64,000 bases of DNA from Arthrobacter sp. MAHUQ-56 (GTDB lineage Bacteria; Actinomycetota; Actinomycetes; Actinomycetales; Micrococcaceae), in NCBI RefSeq assembly GCF_019710585.1, contig NZ_JAIFZQ010000018.1, positions 1 through 64,000 of the forward strand, read 5' to 3'. Numbering within the stretch: the first letter of the stretch is position 1; every line of letters begins with the position of its first letter. A program made the position numbers and the translations under genes. The notes under the pieces are model-generated. The model was not told the origin of the DNA, did not search any database, and was given only the letters and a program-made list of their open reading frames with translations. Shown piece by piece: positions 61,224-64,000 of this stretch.

Positions 61224-61640
61224 GTGACTACTGAGCGCACCCTCGTCCTGATCAAGCCCGACGGCGTCGCCCGCAACCTCACCGGCGCCATCCTGGCCCG
61301 GATCGAAGCCAAGGGCTACAGCCTTGCCGAACTGAAAAAGGTTGATGCCACCCGCGAGCTGTTGGAGCAGCACTACGAAGAACACGTAGGCAAGCCGTTC
61401 TACGAGCCGCTGGTGGAGTTCATGCTCAGCGGACCGGTGGTTGCGGCCATCTTTGAAGGCCACCGCGTCATTGAGGGCTTCCGGTCCCTGGCCGGCACCA
61501 CCGATCCCACGACGGCGGCTCCCGGAACCATCCGCGGTGACTTCGGCCGCGACTGGGGCCTGAAGGTGCAGCAGAACCTGGTGCACGGGTCCGACTCCAC
61601 CGATTCCGCCGAGCGCGAGATCAAGATCTGGTTCAAGTAA
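61224..61640 (+). CDS. ndk: Nucleoside-diphosphate kinase
   Basis: Transfers the gamma phosphate between nucleoside tri- and diphosphates. The 138-residue protein has [10 protein letters not shown] at the start and the phosphorylated His121 in NLVHGSDS. The GTG start has TTGGAG 7 nt upstream. The ileS-folC-DUF4233-ndk order suggests one long transcript ended by the next terminator. Confidence 0.96.
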   Translation: MTTERTLVLIKPDGVARNLTGAILARIEAKGYSLAELKKVDATRELLEQHYEEHVGKPFYEPLVEFMLSGPVVAAIFEGHRVIEGFRSLAGTTDPTTAAPGTIRGDFGRDWGLKVQQNLVHGSDSTDSAEREIKIWFK

Positions 61641-61674
61641 CCCGTCTCCGCCCCGCGTCTTTGGGTGCGGGGTG

Positions 61675-61717
61675 ATGGATAAGGCCAATGTTCGTCGTGA
61701 ACATTGGCCTTATCCAT
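61675..61717. terminator. Terminator between ndk and the VKOR gene
   Basis: Perfect 19-bp stem (ATGGATAAGGCCAATGTTC and its complement) with loop GTCGT between convergent genes. Confidence 0.9.
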
Positions 61718-61760
61718 TATCTGGCAGGAGCGGAAACTATTTGGCCCGGCGCGGAAACGC

Positions 61761-62432
61761 CTAGAAGCCGGAGGTCCCCACGAAGACCTGGATGAAGGCG
61801 AAGAAGATGGTGGCGATGACGGCCACGTAGAGCAGCGCCGTAATGATCCAGCCGGAATCGGACAGGACGCGGGCCGCGCCCGTCGGCATGGGGATGACGC
61901 CGGCGGAAATGTTCCTGATGGTGGTCCAGACGAAAAGCGGGATCATGGCCGCCCACACGATCATGCAGAACGGGCACAGGATGTGGATGGCGTAGAGGGC
62001 CTGGGACCACAGCCACACCACGAAGGCGAAGCCAAGCGTGACGCCTGCCTGCAGTCCCAGCCAGTACCAGCGGGCGAAGGTGGCACCGGACAACAGCGCC
62101 ATGCCCACGGTGATGGTGATGGCGAAGGCCACGATGCCGATAAACATGTTGGGGAAGCCGAACAACGAGCTCTGCCAGGTCTGCATCACCTGCCCGCAGG
62201 AAATCCACGGGTTCACATCGCACACGGTGGTGTGGTTGGGGTCCTTGAGCACTTCGAGCTTTTCCAGGACCAGGGTTCCGGAGGCAAGCCAGCCCACCAC
62301 GCCGGTAACGACCAACAGCCAGCCGAACGGGCGGTTCCGGGTCATGGCCGGGGCGGTCCGTGCAGCACTGCTGACGGAATTGGCGGCGCGTTCCTGCGCC
62401 TGGCTGCCGCTGACGGGGGAGATGCTGGGCAT
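61761..62432 (-). CDS. Vitamin K epoxide reductase (VKOR) family protein
   Basis: A 223-residue membrane protein with about five transmembrane helices, linking disulfide formation outside the cell to the menaquinone pool. The loop cysteines are CDVNPWISC and the redox-active CPFC lies in helix 4 (ALYAIHILCPFCMIVW). It is a stand-alone VKOR with no fused thioredoxin domain; an actinobacterial DsbA partner is expected elsewhere. AAGGAC is 11 nt before the ATG. Confidence 0.9.
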   Translation of the reverse strand: MPSISPVSGSQAQERAANSVSSAARTAPAMTRNRPFGWLLVVTGVVGWLASGTLVLEKLEVLKDPNHTTVCDVNPWISCGQVMQTWQSSLFGFPNMFIGIVAFAITITVGMALLSGATFARWYWLGLQAGVTLGFAFVVWLWSQALYAIHILCPFCMIVWAAMIPLFVWTTIRNISAGVIPMPTGAARVLSDSGWIITALLYVAVIATIFFAFIQVFVGTSGF

Positions 62433-62871
62433 GGGTGTGGCGTCCTTTTCGTCCGGTGCTCCTGTGCCTGATTGTAACGCCGGTGGCTGGAGGCCTTTCC
62501 CAGCTGGCGGAGCAGGCTCACAGCTTCCGCCGTGATTTAGCCCGGGTATGAGAGAATGAACGTGGCTGGAAGCCGATCCACATTCGGACTCCGGTCCGGT
62601 GGTTTGTTCCCAAGACCGCCAATGATGAGCAGGGCAGGCTTCGGAAGCTTCCGACAACTCCCGCGACTCCATTGCGCGGCACCTGGTTGTGGCACGTAGA
62701 ACAACGGGTTTTCGAAACAATCACCGGCTCCTACGGGCTGCCGCACCCTCCATGCCGGTGCGAACCTGGGAGTATCCACTTGACTTCTGTCAACGCCTGC
62801 GGGTTTTGACAATATGTGCCCCAATGGGTGCCGGATGTGGCGGTACGTCAGGGGCAGGAGTGTTGCCACAT
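62433..62871 (+). promoter_or_regulatory. Long leader region of the RNase E/G gene
   Basis: No gene is recognised in 439 nt between divergent VKOR and rne. A TATGAG/GAGAAT stretch at 62548-62557 may be a -10 region, which would give a leader of about 300 nt, as known for rne genes. TTGACA-like sequences lie at 62780 and 62804. At the end, ATGTGGC (62835-62841) and GCCACAT (62865-62871) can form a stem that encloses the AGGAG ribosome-binding site and abuts the ATG. Confidence 0.5.
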
Positions 62872-64000
62872 ATGGACAATGAGCTGGAACTGGCCGTTAA
62901 CGAAGATGCGGCGGCTACAGAAGCCGCAGCGGCGCCGAAGAGGGCCACGCGCACCCGCCGCAAGGCGGCGCCCAAGGGTGCGGCGGCCGCTGCCGCTGCA
63001 CCGGAAGACACTGTTGCCACGCCGGAAGGTACTGTTGCTGCGCCGGAGGGCACTGCCGCTGTGGACGGTGTTGAAGGAGCCGAGCCCCAGGCAGCCGAGC
63101 CCAAGGCGCCGGCGCGCCGGACCCGGGCACGGAAGAAGGCGGACTCCACCGAACCCTTGCCGGCCTTCGCTGCCGGCGACGGTGACTCCGCTGCAGTCGC
63201 GCCGGATACGGCGGCTTCCCCTGTCGCCGCACTCGACGGCGCCACGCAGGGCGTCGCCATGCAGGATGCAGCAACGCCGGAGGCCCCAACTGGTGCCGGT
63301 CCCGTCGCCGCGCCGGCCCCTGAGGCAGAAGGCGAGGCGAAGCCCGTCCGCCGCCGCCGGGTAGCCACCCGCAAGGCAGCGGCTCCGGCCCCGGCCCAGG
63401 AAGCGGCCGTTCAGGACGCAGCCGAAACGCAGCCTGCACAGGAGCAGGGGAACGACCCCCAAACGGTCGAAGGCCAGGCCGCCGGCAACCAGACGGCCGA
63501 GGCCCAAAGCCCTGGTGTCCAGGGCACGGAAGCCCATGCCGCCGATGCCCAGGCCACCGATGCCCAGGCCGCCGAAGCCGACGCTCCGCAGGCAGCGGAC
63601 GAAGCAGAAGCCGCGGAGGAAGGAAAGCCCGCCGCCGAGGCTGCCAGCCCCTTTGCTTCCCTTTTCATGGAGCCTGGCTCTCCGACGTCGGTACTCTTCC
63701 AGGCACCGGACCTCAGTGCTGTGCAGCGCCCCACGGCCGCCGCGGCCGAGCCGGAAGAGGACGAGGAAGAGGCCGAAACGGACGACGCCTCAGGCCGCCG
63801 CCGGCGCCGCAGCCGTGGCCGCCGCGGGCGCAGCCGCCTGGGCGGAACCGAAGATGACACCGAGGGCGGCGCCGGCACGGACGCCGAAGGCGCTGAAGAT
63901 ACCGACGAGGACGCCGGGGGACAGCTGGAGGACGGCGTAACGTCCCGTCGCCGTCGTCGCCGCCGCCGTGGCGACCAGGACCTTGAACTGACCGGCGGCG
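62872..64000 (+). CDS. rne: Ribonuclease E/G, N-terminal extension (3' end outside window)
   Basis: The first 376 codons of a large protein running off the right edge. It begins MDNELELAVNEDAAATEAAAAPKRATRTRRKAAPKG and consists of long Ala/Pro/Glu/Gln/Asp-rich stretches with RTRRK/RRRR basic patches, then FASLFMEPGSPTSVLFQAPDL, which in actinobacterial RNase E precedes the catalytic S1/RNase E core, and an acidic/arginine-rich segment (GRRRRRSRGRRGRSRL). The catalytic domain itself is not in the window, so the call rests on this typical extension. ATG 62872 (or GTG 62860) with AGGAG upstream. Repeated AQA/AEA units make it repeat-like. Confidence 0.8.
   Translation, partial: MDNELELAVNEDAAATEAAAAPKRATRTRRKAAPKGAAAAAAAPEDTVATPEGTVAAPEGTAAVDGVEGAEPQAAEPKAPARRTRARKKADSTEPLPAFAAGDGDSAAVAPDTAASPVAALDGATQGVAMQDAATPEAPTGAGPVAAPAPEAEGEAKPVRRRRVATRKAAAPAPAQEAAVQDAAETQPAQEQGNDPQTVEGQAAGNQTAEAQSPGVQGTEAHAADAQATDAQAAEADAPQAADEAEAAEEGKPAAEAASPFASLFMEPGSPTSVLFQAPDLSAVQRPTAAAAEPEEDEEEAETDDASGRRRRRSRGRRGRSRLGGTEDDTEGGAGTDAEGAEDTDEDAGGQLEDGVTSRRRRRRRRGDQDLELTGG

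Noticed and set aside
58824..61688. 954-residue open frame on the minus strand across ileS, folC, DUF4233 and ndk
   Set aside because: It spans four well-supported genes on the other strand and the terminator; a GC-rich antisense shadow.
62537..62869. Short frames in the rne leader
   Set aside because: They have no ribosome-binding site or protein-like composition and overlap likely leader structure.

Overview
The window is a contiguous, gene-dense piece of chromosome from a high-GC actinobacterium, most likely Micrococcaceae close to Arthrobacter/Pseudarthrobacter. The signs are homodimeric-type aceE, a corynebacterial-style long GapB, group II trHbO, a DsbA-like protein of the mycothiol-dependent nitroreductase type, DUF3052/DUF4233/DUF6504 proteins, paired clpP1-clpP2, an actinobacterial translational T-box before ileS, many GTG starts and many start codons without a Shine-Dalgarno. 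No phage, transposase, integrase or CRISPR array is visible. The species assignment is inference.

Layout. 1-5.9 kb: 5' end of aceE, DUF3052, AhpE-type peroxiredoxin, sirtuin, tRNA-Val, IclR regulator and an MHS-type MFS transporter. 5.9-11.7 kb: D-2-hydroxyacid dehydrogenase, FCD-type GntR regulator, gnd, cysK-cysE and msrA. 11.8-19.9 kb: Nif3-like protein, DUF164 coiled-coil protein, yaaA, RNase P RNA, TspO, long GAPDH, a membrane-anchored HNH nuclease, def, tRNA-His and orn. 20-21.6 kb: a GT-C mannosyltransferase. 21.6-32.6 kb is the accessory, sugar-catabolic part: an alkD-like gene, an aldose epimerase, an esterase and LacI regulator, a divergent three-gene operon (Gfo/Idh oxidoreductase, DUF993, TIM-barrel isomerase), and the xylB/xylA/xylR locus. 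32.6-45.2 kb: tRNA-Arg, ssb, a lipoprotein, ettA, tesB, trHbO, mscS, osmC, pepN, rpiB, a Nei/Fpg glycosylase, tRNA-Gly and tRNA-Pro. 45.3-64 kb is housekeeping: tig, clpP1, clpP2, clpX, a nitroreductase-like DsbA protein, valS, T-box-ileS, folC, DUF4233, ndk, a VKOR-like protein and the start of RNase E/G.

How the genes work together. Three 22-bp inverted repeats link the IclR gene, the MHS transporter and the D-2-hydroxyacid dehydrogenase into a likely local regulon for uptake and oxidation of an organic acid. Two LacI-type operators sit between the LacI gene and the Gfo/DUF993/TIM operon, and another sits at the aldose epimerase promoter; this looks like an uncharacterised sugar-oxidation pathway. 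The xylA promoter (TTGACC-18-TATAGT) is overlapped by a perfect inverted repeat next to the divergent ROK repressor gene. Tig, ClpP1/P2 and ClpX form the protein-quality cluster.

A window-wide feature is that about fifteen genes have a TANNNT-like -10 box only 6-7 nt before the start codon, the signature of leaderless mRNAs. In two places the leaderless start opens a very short ORF, which in one case overlaps the downstream start as ATGA. All functional calls rest on reading motifs and family resemblance; no database search was run.
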